Positions 16,638-26,307 of a stretch of DNA of 64,000 nt are shown piece by piece. Position numbers and translations under genes: made by a program. How positions within the stretch are numbered: position 1 is the stretch's first letter; each line of letters opens with the position of its first letter. The notes under the pieces were generated by a model. It saw only the letters and a list, made by a program, of their open reading frames with translations. It was not told where the DNA came from and did not search any database. The DNA lies in contig NZ_FOZZ01000008.1 in assembly GCF_900116225.1 (NCBI RefSeq), positions 1 to 64,000 of the forward strand, in the 5' to 3' direction. This stretch comes from Sphingobacterium wenxiniae (lineage in GTDB: Bacteria; Bacteroidota; Bacteroidia; Sphingobacteriales; Sphingobacteriaceae).

Positions 16638-17489
16638 ATGGCAAAAGTTCCTGTGTTAAAGCAATGTACGGTTTCTGACGTTCTTCAGAGCGATACGACT
16701 GTGGAACGACTGTCAACATATTTAGAACGTAACCGAAACCTGGTCTTTCCACATCGCCATAATTTCTATCATTTCGTACTATTCACAGCAGGAGGTGGTC
16801 AGCATAGTATTGATTTTGATACATTTGATGTGGTCCCTTGGCAGATATATTTTATGTCACCCGGGCAGATTCACACTTGGGACTTTAAGGGCGAAATGGA
16901 AGGTTATGTTGTTAACTTTGAAGCGGATATCTTTAACGCAATCTTACAACGGTCGGACTATCTAAGTCACTATTCTTTCTTGTCGGGTTTGGTTCAGAAT
17001 GATGTGTTTGAAGTGCGCGAAGACGACCGCGATCATATTATCCATATTCTTGAGCGTTTGAGGAGCCAGAAGCAGGATAAAGATTTTGTTTGTATATCTT
17101 TGTTGTATCTCTTTCATATTTTTGAGCAGCAGAGGAAGGGAGTGGCTAGCGAGCGTATGCCGGCTTATAATCACACGTTATTGCGCAATTTCTTGAATCT
17201 TGTAGAAGAGCATTATAAAACGCTCCGACTGCCAAAAGAATATGCCGATATGCTTTATATAACACCTAATCACCTTAATGCGTTATGTAAAGAGAAGTTA
17301 GGGTTTTCGGCAGGTGAAATTATCCGTAATAGAGTTATCTTAGAAGCTAAACGTTTGTTGGTTATTGAGGATTATTCCGTATCTGAAATTGCTTACGATT
17401 TGAATTTCAAGGATAATTCCTATTTCACAAAGTTTTTTAAGAAAAAAGAAGGGATGACACCCGAAGAATTTAGAAAAATACAACGGTAA
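16638..17489 (+). CDS. AraC-family transcriptional regulator
   Basis: A 283-residue regulator. The N-terminal half is a cupin-like sensing domain (PHRHNFYHFVLFTAGGGQHS, then the FMSPGQIHTW turn typical of AraC sugar-binding cupins). The C-terminal ~100 residues are the double helix-turn-helix: YADMLYITPNHLNALCKEK and then VSEIAYDLNFKDNSYFTKFF followed by GMTPEEFR. The effector is unknown. The ATG at 16638 is preferred over 16611 because the promoter box at 16626 would otherwise be inside the gene. A DUF983 gene follows after 3 bases and is probably in the same operon. Confidence 0.9.
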   Translation: MAKVPVLKQCTVSDVLQSDTTVERLSTYLERNRNLVFPHRHNFYHFVLFTAGGGQHSIDFDTFDVVPWQIYFMSPGQIHTWDFKGEMEGYVVNFEADIFNAILQRSDYLSHYSFLSGLVQNDVFEVREDDRDHIIHILERLRSQKQDKDFVCISLLYLFHIFEQQRKGVASERMPAYNHTLLRNFLNLVEEHYKTLRLPKEYADMLYITPNHLNALCKEKLGFSAGEIIRNRVILEAKRLLVIEDYSVSEIAYDLNFKDNSYFTKFFKKKEGMTPEEFRKIQR

Positions 17490-17492
17490 TAA

Positions 17493-17921
17493 ATGGAAAA
17501 TACAGATAAAATGACAAGTACGAATGTTGTGCCCGGAGAGTTTAAAAGTGCTGTAGAAGGCAAATGCCCGAGATGTAGAACGGGCAATATGTTTGCGGCT
17601 CCACTTTTTAGCTTTAAGTCTAAAAAGATGTACCATAATTGTCCTCATTGTGGTCTTAAATTTGAAAAAGAACCAGGCTACTTTTATGTAGCAATGTATG
17701 TGAGCTATGTATTCGTGGTGGCAGAGTTGGTTGCTTCGTGCGTTGGAACGTATATTATCACAGGTAATCTGGAATCACCATGGTTGTATCTTATTGTTTC
17801 AATTGCAGTAGCAGTGCTGTTGGCGCCGTTTAATTATCGATATTCACGTGTCGTACTCATGTACTGGATGACACCTCAGTTTAAATTTCGTCCCGATTTA
17901 TACGTGGCAGATAAAAAATAA
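17493..17921 (+). CDS. DUF983 membrane protein with zinc-ribbon motif
   Basis: A 142-residue protein. Two Cys pairs near the N-terminus (CPRCRTG and CPHCGLKFE) form a zinc-ribbon-like pattern, followed by EPGYFY and two membrane helices, about residues 66-87 and 93-112. This is the layout of the DUF983 family of unknown function. It lies 3 bases after the AraC regulator and is probably coexpressed with it. There are in-frame ATGs at codons 1 and 6; the first is used here. Confidence 0.85.
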   Translation: MENTDKMTSTNVVPGEFKSAVEGKCPRCRTGNMFAAPLFSFKSKKMYHNCPHCGLKFEKEPGYFYVAMYVSYVFVVAELVASCVGTYIITGNLESPWLYLIVSIAVAVLLAPFNYRYSRVVLMYWMTPQFKFRPDLYVADKK

Positions 17922-17930
17922 TCCAAAGAG

Positions 17931-18062
17931 GGGGCTAAAAAGTGACTTTTTCTTTCATCTCGATAGGAGTGTGATTCATCAACAATACAATTTCGTATGA
18001 CAAGCAGATTCATCCAATCCTCAAGAAGGCAGAATAAGCATTAGTATTTACTTTTTAGCCCC
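17931..18062. repeat. 13-bp inverted repeat with a long loop between convergent genes
   Basis: GGGGCTAAAAAGT (17931-17943) and ACTTTTTAGCCCC (18050-18062) are exact inverse complements, 106 bases apart. They bracket the space between the convergent DUF983 and galE genes. Each arm carries an A5 or T5 run, so together they might act as a convergent terminator; a remnant of a tiny inverted-repeat element is the alternative. The loop encodes nothing recognisable. Confidence 0.5.
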
Positions 18063-18069
18063 ATTTGTA

Positions 18070-19098
18070 TTACCCAATAGGGTTCTCTTTTAAGTACTTT
18101 TCCCAAGCCCATGCCGAGGCCATCATCTCGTCGATACCTAATTCGGCTTTCCAGCCGAGTTGGTTTGCGGATTTGGTTACATCGCCCCACACTTTGATAA
18201 TATCACCTTCGCGGCGAGGGCCCACCACATAGTTCAATTTTTGTCCGGAAGATTTCTCGAAAGCCGCTATCGCTTCCAAAACCGAATAACCATTTCCTGT
18301 TCCTACGTTGAAAATATCGTAATTTCCGTTTGGATTGCCTTTCTCCAACAACTTAATGGCAGCTACGTGCGCTTTTGCTAAATCGACAACGTGGATGAAA
18401 TCACGCACGCAGGAACCGTCCGGCGTATCATAGTCATTGCCAAATACCGTCAGTTTCTCGCGCTTTCCAATAGCCGTTTGCGTAATGAATGGTAATAAAT
18501 TTTGTGGGACACCGATAGGCAATTCGCCGATGCATGCTGATGCATGCGCTCCTACTGGATTGAAATAACGCAGGGCGATGATGTTGTAGTTGTCGTATGC
18601 GTTGGCCGTTTCTTCCAAAATCTCTTCCGCAATTTGTTTGGTATTGCCATAAGGAGAAGTAGCTTTCTTTACCGGAGCGGATTCGGTCACAGGTAAAGTA
18701 TCAGGCTCACCATATACCGTACAGCTGGATGAAAACACAAAATTGATCTTTTTACCTTGGTATGCATTTAGCAGGTTGATAAGCGAAAAGAAATTGTTGT
18801 GGTAGTATTTTAAAGGTTTCTCAACAGACTCACCAACAGCTTTGGAGGCTGCAAAGTGTATAATACCTGTAATATCTGGATTTTTTTGTACGAAATCGAT
18901 GACTTTTGATTCATCACAGAGGTCAAACTCATGAAACTCAGGTTTTATACCGATTATTTTTTCTATTTGGTTTAAAATCTGGATGTTGGAGTTGGACAGG
19001 TTGTCGATAATGACAGGCGTGTAGCCTGCATTATAAAGCTCTACAACGGTATGTGAACCAATGTAACCTGTTCCGCCGGTAACTAGTATTTTGCGCAT
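18070..19098 (-). CDS. galE: UDP-glucose 4-epimerase
   Basis: Interconverts UDP-glucose and UDP-galactose; NAD-dependent extended SDR of 342 residues. Visible are the NAD loop TGGTGYIGSHT, the active-site Ser/Tyr region (FSSSCTVYG, SPYGNTK = YxxxK), RYFNPVGAH, and the C-terminal GWKAELGIDEM. It starts 2 bases after the stop of the uxs-type gene, so the two are one operon supplying sugar nucleotides, probably for surface polysaccharides and possibly for the locus at 31-64 kb. Confidence 0.95.
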   Translation of the reverse strand: MRKILVTGGTGYIGSHTVVELYNAGYTPVIIDNLSNSNIQILNQIEKIIGIKPEFHEFDLCDESKVIDFVQKNPDITGIIHFAASKAVGESVEKPLKYYHNNFFSLINLLNAYQGKKINFVFSSSCTVYGEPDTLPVTESAPVKKATSPYGNTKQIAEEILEETANAYDNYNIIALRYFNPVGAHASACIGELPIGVPQNLLPFITQTAIGKREKLTVFGNDYDTPDGSCVRDFIHVVDLAKAHVAAIKLLEKGNPNGNYDIFNVGTGNGYSVLEAIAAFEKSSGQKLNYVVGPRREGDIIKVWGDVTKSANQLGWKAELGIDEMMASAWAWEKYLKENPIG

Positions 19099-19100
19099 AG

Positions 19101-20093
19101 CTATTTGGTATTATAATATGTATAATCTTGTTGTCTTAACTTTTCGTTGGGTAAACTTTTATAATAGGCAAGCGTTTTCATCAACCCTTCTTGTCGGGAA
19201 ACTTGTGGTTGCCATTCAATAACCTGTTTGGCTTTGCTGATATCCGGACGTCGTTGTTTCGGGTCATCAACAGGTAGCTCTCGGTATATGATTTTTGACC
19301 GATTTCCCGTCAAAGCGATGATCTCCTGTGCCATGTCGTTGATGGTCATTTCGTCGGGATTGCCGATATTCATGGGTTGGCTATAACCCGAAAGTAATAA
19401 ACGAAAAATACCTTCTACCTGATCGGATACATAGCAGAAGGAACGTGTCTGTTGTCCATCTCCGAATACGGTGAGGTCCTCTCCACGAAGTGCTTGGGCT
19501 ATAAAAGTTGGCAAAGCACGACCATCATTCAAGCGCATACGCGGGCCATAGGTGTTGAAAATCCGGACAATGCGAGTGTCCAGTCCGTGGAAATTATGAT
19601 AAGCCATAGTCATGGCTTCCTGGAAGCGCTTAGCTTCATCGTAAACGCCCCGAGGCCCAACCGGATTGACATTGCCCCAATATTCTTCGGTTTGCGGTGA
19701 TACCAAGGGATCCCCATATACCTCGGAAGTAGAAGCGACCAGAATACGTGCAGATTTGCTTTTGGCCAAACCTAATAGATTGTGGGTGCCCAAAGAACCT
19801 ACTTTCAACGTTTGAATAGGTATACGCAGGTAATCAATAGGGCTGGCAGGCGAAGCAAAATGAAGGATATAGTCTAGCTTTTCAGGCACATGGACAAATT
19901 TTGAAACATCGTGGTGGTAAAATTCGAAATTTGGAAGGCTGAACAAATGTTCGATATTTTGCAGATCGCCCGTAATCAGGTTGTCCATGCCAATTACATG
20001 GTAACCTTCGGCAATAAAGCGGTCACAGAGGTGCGATCCTAAAAAACCTGCTGCACCTGTTATCAGTATCCGTTTTTTGCTTTGATAGTTCAC
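19101..20093 (-). CDS. uxs: UDP-glucuronate decarboxylase (UDP-xylose synthase type)
   Basis: An extended SDR of 330 residues. The motifs [48 protein letters not shown] (YxxxK), [10 protein letters not shown] and [11 protein letters not shown] together are typical of UDP-glucuronic acid decarboxylases, which make UDP-xylose. The frame is open to an ATG at 20156, but that would overlap the divergent waaA start and add 21 residues foreign to the fold. I therefore use the GTG at 20093, which puts the NAD loop in its usual place. First gene of the uxs-galE operon. Confidence 0.85.
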   Translation of the reverse strand: MNYQSKKRILITGAAGFLGSHLCDRFIAEGYHVIGMDNLITGDLQNIEHLFSLPNFEFYHHDVSKFVHVPEKLDYILHFASPASPIDYLRIPIQTLKVGSLGTHNLLGLAKSKSARILVASTSEVYGDPLVSPQTEEYWGNVNPVGPRGVYDEAKRFQEAMTMAYHNFHGLDTRIVRIFNTYGPRMRLNDGRALPTFIAQALRGEDLTVFGDGQQTRSFCYVSDQVEGIFRLLLSGYSQPMNIGNPDEMTINDMAQEIIALTGNRSKIIYRELPVDDPKQRRPDISKAKQVIEWQPQVSRQEGLMKTLAYYKSLPNEKLRQQDYTYYNTK

Positions 20094-20120
20094 GAACCGT
20101 TGGAATGAATAAAAGTTTAA

Positions 20121-20128
20121 TATCTTTG
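20121..20128 (+). promoter_or_regulatory. -7 promoter box for waaA
   Basis: TATCTTTG, a perfect TAnnTTTG, 26 bases upstream of the waaA ATG. A TTG lies 18 bases further upstream (20100-20102) as a possible -33 element. Confidence 0.7.
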
Positions 20129-20154
20129 ACGAATATAAGCATATTTTTATCAAC

Positions 20155-21399
20155 ATGCGTTTTCTCTACGACTTAGGAATAGGCCTTTATACCCTGTTAT
20201 TGCGCTTGATTTCACCTTTTCACCCCAAAGCAAAGTTGTGGGTGCAAGGGCGAAAAGGCTTGTTTGCGCGCATGGAACAAACGATTGAAAAAGGTTGCAG
20301 ACCCATTTGGTTTCATTTTGCTTCGCTTGGTGAATTTGAGCAAGGACGGTCGGTCATGGAGACGGTCAAAAAAAAATATCCACAACAAAAAATTTTAATT
20401 ACTTTTTTCTCTCCATCTGGTTATGAGATTCGGAAAAATACCCCATTAGCAGATTATGTGTTTTACTTGCCAAGTGATACCGCAAAGCATGCAAGGCGAT
20501 TTCTGGATATTGTACAACCGAAGTTTGTCGTGTTTACCAAATATGAGTACTGGTATCATTATTTTAAGGAGCTTAAGCATCGGGATATTCCTCTTTTCTT
20601 AATATCGGCTATTTTTCGTGAAAACCAAGTTTTTTTTAAATGGTATGGAGGTTTCTTCCGGGAAATATTGAAAAATGTGACCTTCTTTTTTGCGCAGAAT
20701 ATGGATTCTGTCCTTTGGTTGAAAGCTATCCATATCAAGCAGGCCGGTTTAGCTGGCGATACCCGATTTGACAGGGTCGTGGAATTGCCACAGCAGCGGC
20801 GGTCAATTTCGGAAGTTGAGCAGTTTATCGGGGCAAGCAAAAACGTATTGGTAGCAGGGAGTACCTGGGCACCCGATGAACGATTGTTGTCTGCATGGTT
20901 AACTGTTCAGAAGCGATGGAAAGTTGTATTAGCGCCCCATGAAGTCCATGCAAGCCATCTGCAGGAGTTGGAGGAAACATTCCCCACAGCATTATTTTTC
21001 TCTCGGTTTTCGGGGTATAAACTTCCAGAAATTGAGGAGGCATCGGTTTTGATTATTGATAATATAGGCATGCTATCTTCTCTTTATGGTTATGGGCAGT
21101 TGGCTTATATAGGTGGTGGGTTTGGTGTGGGGATCCACAACACTTTAGAAGCGGCTACGTATGGTATGCCCGTTATCTTTGGGCCTAATTATACCAAGTT
21201 TCAGGAAGCTGTTGAGCTTATTGAGGAAGGAGCTGGTTTCAGCGTAGCGACAACAGAAGAATTTATGCAGCTTGTACAGACCCTCTCTGATACTGATAAA
21301 AGAACCTCTGCTGCTGAAACCGCTGCAAACTATGTTCGTAAGAAAGCTGGTGCTACACAGATTATCATGAAATATCTGGAAAGTGAAGGGTTGTTGTAA
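20155..21399 (+). CDS. waaA: 3-deoxy-D-manno-octulosonic acid (Kdo) transferase
   Basis: Adds Kdo from CMP-Kdo to lipid A precursor at the inner membrane. It is a 414-residue GT30 enzyme. The N-terminal membrane-binding helix ([13 protein letters not shown]) is followed by the catalytic-Glu motif [36 protein letters not shown] and [15 protein letters not shown]. All are expected for the family, so the cell has Kdo-containing LPS or LOS. Transcribed alone, divergent from the uxs-galE operon, and ending at a terminator. Confidence 0.95.
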   Translation: MRFLYDLGIGLYTLLLRLISPFHPKAKLWVQGRKGLFARMEQTIEKGCRPIWFHFASLGEFEQGRSVMETVKKKYPQQKILITFFSPSGYEIRKNTPLADYVFYLPSDTAKHARRFLDIVQPKFVVFTKYEYWYHYFKELKHRDIPLFLISAIFRENQVFFKWYGGFFREILKNVTFFFAQNMDSVLWLKAIHIKQAGLAGDTRFDRVVELPQQRRSISEVEQFIGASKNVLVAGSTWAPDERLLSAWLTVQKRWKVVLAPHEVHASHLQELEETFPTALFFSRFSGYKLPEIEEASVLIIDNIGMLSSLYGYGQLAYIGGGFGVGIHNTLEAATYGMPVIFGPNYTKFQEAVELIEEGAGFSVATTEEFMQLVQTLSDTDKRTSAAETAANYVRKKAGATQIIMKYLESEGLL

Positions 21400-21408
21400 G
21401 CAGAAATG

Positions 21409-21463
21409 AATGAGGCTTTTGTTACGCTGAAACTCCGATCAGTAGTATGACAAAAGCCTCATT
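21409..21463. terminator. Bidirectional terminator between waaA and gap
   Basis: AATGAGGCTTTTGT (21409-21422) pairs with ACAAAAGCCTCATT (21450-21463) around a 27-base loop and is followed by T residues on both strands. It lies between convergent genes. Confidence 0.8.
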
Positions 21464-21472
21464 TTATACAAC

Positions 21473-22921
21473 TTAATAATACGTATACCTTCTTACACCA
21501 GCGATGTGACGCGCAAGACGCATAACCTGATGTGTATATCCATATTCGTTATCATACCAAACGTATAACACCACATTTTTGCCGTCGTCCGATACAATGG
21601 TCGCCGGAGCATCGAAGACTGATGCAGTGGTCGTACCGATTATATCGGATGATACTAATTCGTCATTATTAGAAAATTTGATCTGTTCTACCAATGGTCC
21701 ATCCAAGGCAGATTCTTTGATGCTTAAATTGAGTGTATCAACGGATGTGCTTTTTTCCAATTGTAGTTTCAATATGGCGAGGGAGCCGTTAGGGACCGGG
21801 ACCCGGATGGCGTTTGACGTCAGTTTGCCCACGAGTTTTGGAAGAACTTTTGCTACCGCACTTCCAGCTCCAGTTTCTGTAATAACCATATTCAAGGCTG
21901 CTGCCCTCCCTCTTCTTGATTTTTTATGCATATTATCAACGAGGTTCTGGTCATTTGTATAAGAATGTATGGTTTCGATATGTCCATGCACAATACCCCA
22001 TTTCTGTTGTATAACCTCTAAGATGGGAGATATCGCATTTGTTGTGCAGGAGGCCGCGGAAAATACATTGTCCTTTTTGGTATTAATCATGTCATTGTTA
22101 ACGCCATATACGATATTTGGGATTCCCTTACCGGGCGCAGTCAATAATACTTGTTTTGCCCCTTTGGAAGAGAGGTGTCGGGATAATTCTTTATCATCTC
22201 GGAACGCTCCCGTATTATCGATGATTAATGCGTCCTTGATCCCATATTTTGTATAATCAATTTCTTCTGGGCTTTTAGCAGAGATAAAACGAACGGTAGT
22301 GCCATTGATAATTAATGATTCCTTTGTAATATCAACTTCCACAATGCCGTCAAACTCTCCATGTATGGAATCGCTCTGTAGCAAGTTTGCTCTTTTTCTT
22401 AATGTTTTTTCATCGATGTTATCACGAGTGACAATAGCACGGAGCCGTAGCTGATGTCCTGATGCAACTTTACTGATTAATTCTCGAGCCAATAAGCGGC
22501 CAATTCGACCGAATCCATACAATACAACATCTTTAGGCTCGAAAGATCGGTGTTCTTGCGCGGGTAACAACTCTTTTTTGATAAAATAAAGAGTGTCTTC
22601 TTCCTCAATGTTGTCCATTCTCATCTTTAGTGCAAGCTTTCCAATGTCAATACGGGAAGGAGCGAGATTGAGATGCTGCATGGCTTCCGCCAATTGTAAA
22701 GTCTCAAAAATACTGATAGGCCTATCTGCTAACTCTTTAGAAGCTTGATGCAGATTCAGAATATGACTTACACGGCGATCTACAATCTGATTGCGGAAAA
22801 AGATCAGTTCAACTGAACGGTTGAACCATAGGTTGCTGATGATCTCAATAAGCTTAACAGTAGCGTTTTGTCTGCTCTTATAGCTTTTGATTTCTTGCTC
22901 AAAAGCATGTTCTTGTACCAT
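21473..22921 (-). CDS. gap: Glyceraldehyde-3-phosphate dehydrogenase, long form
   Basis: A 482-residue GAPDH, about 145 longer than the usual ~335. Residues ~1-130 are an extra helical, charged N-terminal region. From ~131 the standard enzyme begins: VVLYGFGRIGRLLAREL (NAD loop), the catalytic Cys in SAASCTTNAISP, HSYTNDQNLVD, RRGRAAALNMV and the C-terminal WYDNEYGYTHQVMRLA. The acidic position after the second strand reads TRDN, so NAD versus NADP preference is not settled. Long GAPDHs of this type exist in Bacteroidota and some other phyla. Single-gene unit with its own promoter box. Confidence 0.92.
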   Translation of the reverse strand: MVQEHAFEQEIKSYKSRQNATVKLIEIISNLWFNRSVELIFFRNQIVDRRVSHILNLHQASKELADRPISIFETLQLAEAMQHLNLAPSRIDIGKLALKMRMDNIEEEDTLYFIKKELLPAQEHRSFEPKDVVLYGFGRIGRLLARELISKVASGHQLRLRAIVTRDNIDEKTLRKRANLLQSDSIHGEFDGIVEVDITKESLIINGTTVRFISAKSPEEIDYTKYGIKDALIIDNTGAFRDDKELSRHLSSKGAKQVLLTAPGKGIPNIVYGVNNDMINTKKDNVFSAASCTTNAISPILEVIQQKWGIVHGHIETIHSYTNDQNLVDNMHKKSRRGRAAALNMVITETGAGSAVAKVLPKLVGKLTSNAIRVPVPNGSLAILKLQLEKSTSVDTLNLSIKESALDGPLVEQIKFSNNDELVSSDIIGTTTASVFDAPATIVSDDGKNVVLYVWYDNEYGYTHQVMRLARHIAGVRRYTYY

Positions 22922-22947
22922 AATTTTATTTATATAGGATTATGGCA

Positions 22948-22955
22948 CAAACTTA
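22948..22955 (-). promoter_or_regulatory. -7 promoter box for gap
   Basis: Reads TAAGTTTG on the minus strand, 26 bases upstream of the gap ATG. The rest of the space up to 23106 is AT-rich without recognisable features. Confidence 0.55.
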
Positions 22956-23106
22956 TCAATTTAGGCGATATGAATCATGTGTTTTTGAAAAATTGGTAAA
23001 AAAGTGGCTAATTAATGTTTTATTATTTTATTAATGAGGTTAAATTGGGTTTAAAATTATGAAAATAATATTTTATTATCCTCTTATCACCTCCTTCACT
23101 TTACAA

Positions 23107-24240
23107 TCATTCTGAAGCTATCAGAAAGAGTTCGGAAGCAATATAATCAGCCAGCAATTTTCCTTTTGTTGTTAGCTTCAGGTAGCGCTTCTCAGTTATT
23201 TCTGCTTCTTGCCGATCGATAAAAATAGCCGCTTGCTGTCTTATATGCTGTAAGCTGTCGTATCCGAAATTTTGCTCTATGTGTTGTAGGTCTATTCCCC
23301 ACATAGTGCGCAAAGCCGTCATGATATACTCATTAATGCAGTCTTCGAATGATAGTAGTTCAGTCTCGTAACTGGGTTCGTTATTGTTTATCCGTTGGAT
23401 ATAGCGCGCATTGTTAGCGATGTTCCAGCTTCGGGATTTTCCGTCAAAAGAATGGGCAGAAGGTCCAATACCCAAATAGTGTTTGCCTCGCCAGTAGTTG
23501 GTATTGTGTTGGGCATAGTGACTGGGCTTGGCAAAGTTTGAAATTTCATAATGTTGGTATCCCTGATCGGCAAGGGATTGCATAAGTATTTCAAACTGTG
23601 CTGCGCTTTGCTCTTCATCCATGGGTGGGGTTTTGCCTTTGCTGATCATGTGGTCCAAGGCCGTACGCTTTTCTACCGTCATGGCGTAGGAAGAAATATG
23701 TGGGATCTGGTTTGATGTGAGCTGATTAATATTGGATTTCCATTTCTCGTCCGTGAGGAGTGGAAATCCATAGATAAGGTCACAGGTGATATTCTCAAAC
23801 CCCGCATCTTGCACCCGTTTGATAGAAGCCTCAGCCTCGCTCGCATTATGCGCACGGTTCATCCAGCGGAGATCTTCTTCGTAGAAGGATTGTATGCCAA
23901 TGCTGAAACGATTGATAGGGGTGTGGCGTAAAGTTTCTACCTTCACTTTGTCCAAATCGTCAGGATTGGCCTCCAAAGTGATTTCTGCATCGTTGGCTAT
24001 CTCGAAATGTGTAGCAACTTTATCGATAAGATGCTGTATTTCTTCTGCGGTTAAGAGAGATGGTGTACCTCCGCCAAAGTAAATGGAATGTATTTTTTTG
24101 TCTTCCAGATAACTTGCCCGTGCGGCAATCTCCTTTTGCAAAGCAGCAAGCAGCTCGTCTTTATACTTTAATGACGTGCTAAAGTGAAAGTCACAATAAT
24201 GGCAGGCCTGTTTGCAAAAGGGGATATGGAAGTATATCAT
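23107..24240 (-). CDS. hemW: Radical SAM protein HemW (HemN-like)
   Basis: A 377-residue radical SAM protein. The cluster motif CKQACHYCDFHF (C-x3-C-x2-C) begins at residue 9, followed by IYFGGGTPSLL, EANPDDL and RFSIGIQSF. The middle HNTNYWRGKHYLGIGPSAHSF and the C-terminal winged-helix region match HemW, a heme-binding protein that delivers heme, rather than true HemN, which has a longer N-terminus and an extra Cys. It starts at the first ATG of the frame. Confidence 0.92.
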   Translation of the reverse strand: MIYFHIPFCKQACHYCDFHFSTSLKYKDELLAALQKEIAARASYLEDKKIHSIYFGGGTPSLLTAEEIQHLIDKVATHFEIANDAEITLEANPDDLDKVKVETLRHTPINRFSIGIQSFYEEDLRWMNRAHNASEAEASIKRVQDAGFENITCDLIYGFPLLTDEKWKSNINQLTSNQIPHISSYAMTVEKRTALDHMISKGKTPPMDEEQSAAQFEILMQSLADQGYQHYEISNFAKPSHYAQHNTNYWRGKHYLGIGPSAHSFDGKSRSWNIANNARYIQRINNNEPSYETELLSFEDCINEYIMTALRTMWGIDLQHIEQNFGYDSLQHIRQQAAIFIDRQEAEITEKRYLKLTTKGKLLADYIASELFLIASE

Positions 24241-24243
24241 CGC

Positions 24244-24351
24244 TTATAAAGATTTTCGCCAAAGACAGCCATCTGGATCAGCGCCTTTGAAGGCCTTTGC
24301 CTGATCGCCAAAGGCTGTAATCAGTAGGACGGGAAATATCAATCTATACAT
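24244..24351 (-). CDS. Possible 35-residue secreted peptide
   Basis: A minus-strand ATG frame between the M1 peptidase and hemW encodes 35 residues: a hydrophobic N-terminus (MYRLIFPVLLITAFG) and a short polar tail with one Cys. The layout is that of a signal peptide or small membrane peptide, and the stop lies 4 bases before the hemW ATG, which could mean translational coupling. No family is recognised and chance is quite possible. Confidence 0.22.
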   Translation of the reverse strand: MYRLIFPVLLITAFGDQAKAFKGADPDGCLWRKSL

Positions 24352-24363
24352 GATATATTGTTT

Positions 24364-26223
24364 TTATCTTGTCCAGGTATTGTTGCTCGATTCAATGTCC
24401 GCTAAGCGCAAAGAAGGGTCGATTTCTACCTTCTTCGGTTTTTTTGTAAGGGAGATACTGTAGCTTGGTTTCGTCCAGAACCAATCCTCCAAAGTTGTCC
24501 TTTTCACATTGTTATAGATGCTGAAGTTCTCCGCAGGTTTTTCGCCACGCATCTCCCGCAAAGGGATATAGAAAAGCTCTTTTGAACCGTCCTCATACTC
24601 CACTAAAACATCCAACGGCATAGCAAAGTCCGACTTGTTGACCAAGATAATTTCGTTGTCGTCTACTTTGTCAATTCCGTAGTCAATCGTGCGGGTAGTA
24701 TTGAGAAATAGGTTGAAATACCATTTTAAGTTGATGCCTGAAATTTCCTCTGCTACACGTTTGAAGTCGTTTGGTGTAGGATGTTTAAACTTCCACAGCT
24801 CATAAAATTTCAGGAAAGTTTTCTCAAGATTTTCCTTTCCGATGATATAGCCCAGTTGTTCTGCCAATACCTGCCCTTTGTTGTAGGCCTGATTGCTATA
24901 GCCATAGTTGGTATTATAATAATCAGCCAGAAGGCTCATTGGTTCCTCTTTTCCGGAAAGAGCAAGCTTGTAATAAGCACGGTAGGCATTGATAACAGGG
25001 TTGGTTTCGACTGCCCCTTTTTTCTCGAATAAAGCTTGGGTTGCCAATTCCTGCACGTAGCTGGTGAAACCCTCGTCGAACCATTCATCGACAGTTTCAT
25101 TGATGCCGAAAAGGTGCTGATACCAAGAGTGTGCTGCTTCATGGAAGATAACGCCAACTAAACTTCGGAGATTACGACCACCTGTAACCAAAGTTACGGT
25201 ACCGTACTCCATACCACCATCGCCACCCTGTACGATGGTGTAGGTACTCCAAGGATAAGCACCAAATCGGGTGGCGCAAAAGTCAAAAAACTGTGTTGCC
25301 ATGTCTAAAGCTGTAGCCCAGTTTTCTTGGACTTGCTTGTCAGTGGGAAGATAAACCGTGTAAACAGATACACCGCCTTGGCTTTTGGCTGAATCCACAA
25401 CAAATTTAGTATCTGCAGCCCATGCAAAATCATGAATGTTTTCTGCTTTGAAGTGCCATTTTGCCTTGCCGTCGGGCGCAATAATTTTTGCTTTTTTATC
25501 GTATCCTTTTACTTCTTTTGGATTCTGTAATTTACCTGATGCGCCAATCACGTAATCTTTATTCAGGTGAAAGGTAATATCAAAATTGCCGAATGGTGCG
25601 ATAAATTCTCGGGCTATGTATTCATCCAGATGCCAGCCAAATTCATCGAAATGCGCCATTTTAGGGTACCATTGTGTCATGGATAACGCTACGCCTTCTT
25701 TGGAATTCCTGCCGGAGCGACGTATCTGTTCCGGAACCTGTGCCTTCCAGTCCATCTCGAAAGATACCGTTTCTCCCGATGAAATCGCTTTGGGCAATGT
25801 TACCTCTAAAACAGTGCCGTCCACCTTGAAATCGGTGGGTTGCCCATTCATCGTTAAGCTGTTTATCTTTTGGTAGCCAATCTGCTCAGGTGTTAATTGA
25901 GCGATACGGCTCTCATATACAGGCTTTTCTTTAGTGCCTTTGTTCGTGGTCATACGCGCGTCGGGATCCGCTATGTTTGACAAACGATAATCCATCATAC
26001 TTCCTGGCTGAAAAGCATTGAAATACAGATGAAAATACACTTTATTTAATGATTGAGGTGCATTATTGGTATATTGTAAGATCATCTTACCATTGTACTG
26101 AAAATTCTTTTCATCGATATCGATGTCCATGTTGTAATCAACGGCTTGCTGCCAATAGCCTGCTCGCTGGGCATAACTATAGGACGTGGCACAGAGGAAA
26201 AATAAAAGCAATAGTTTTTTCAT
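24364..26223 (-). CDS. Secreted M1-family zinc aminopeptidase
   Basis: A 619-residue exported gluzincin. A signal peptide (MKKLLLLFFLCATSYSYAQ) is followed by the beta-sandwich N-domain with MDIDIDEKNFQYNGKMILQY, then the catalytic domain with GGMEYGTVT (GxMEN-like position), the zinc motif HEAAHSW plus the downstream Glu in WFDEGFTSY, and a helical end. It probably trims peptides in the periplasm or at the surface. The frame extends to 26301, but the ATG at 26223 gives the signal peptide and is used. Confidence 0.9.
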   Translation of the reverse strand: MKKLLLLFFLCATSYSYAQRAGYWQQAVDYNMDIDIDEKNFQYNGKMILQYTNNAPQSLNKVYFHLYFNAFQPGSMMDYRLSNIADPDARMTTNKGTKEKPVYESRIAQLTPEQIGYQKINSLTMNGQPTDFKVDGTVLEVTLPKAISSGETVSFEMDWKAQVPEQIRRSGRNSKEGVALSMTQWYPKMAHFDEFGWHLDEYIAREFIAPFGNFDITFHLNKDYVIGASGKLQNPKEVKGYDKKAKIIAPDGKAKWHFKAENIHDFAWAADTKFVVDSAKSQGGVSVYTVYLPTDKQVQENWATALDMATQFFDFCATRFGAYPWSTYTIVQGGDGGMEYGTVTLVTGGRNLRSLVGVIFHEAAHSWYQHLFGINETVDEWFDEGFTSYVQELATQALFEKKGAVETNPVINAYRAYYKLALSGKEEPMSLLADYYNTNYGYSNQAYNKGQVLAEQLGYIIGKENLEKTFLKFYELWKFKHPTPNDFKRVAEEISGINLKWYFNLFLNTTRTIDYGIDKVDDNEIILVNKSDFAMPLDVLVEYEDGSKELFYIPLREMRGEKPAENFSIYNNVKRTTLEDWFWTKPSYSISLTKKPKKVEIDPSLRLADIESSNNTWTR

Positions 26224-26307
26224 ATTCGTTTTTAAGTTATGGTACTGATAATGGTTATGAAGGCTCTTCATTTCCGCAATCACGTTAGTCACCATCATCA
26301 CTTGATG

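Noticed and set aside
19101..20156. uxs starting at the ATG at 20156
   Set aside because: It would overlap the divergent waaA start codon and cover the waaA promoter box, and its extra 21 residues do not fit the SDR fold; GTG at 20093 is preferred.
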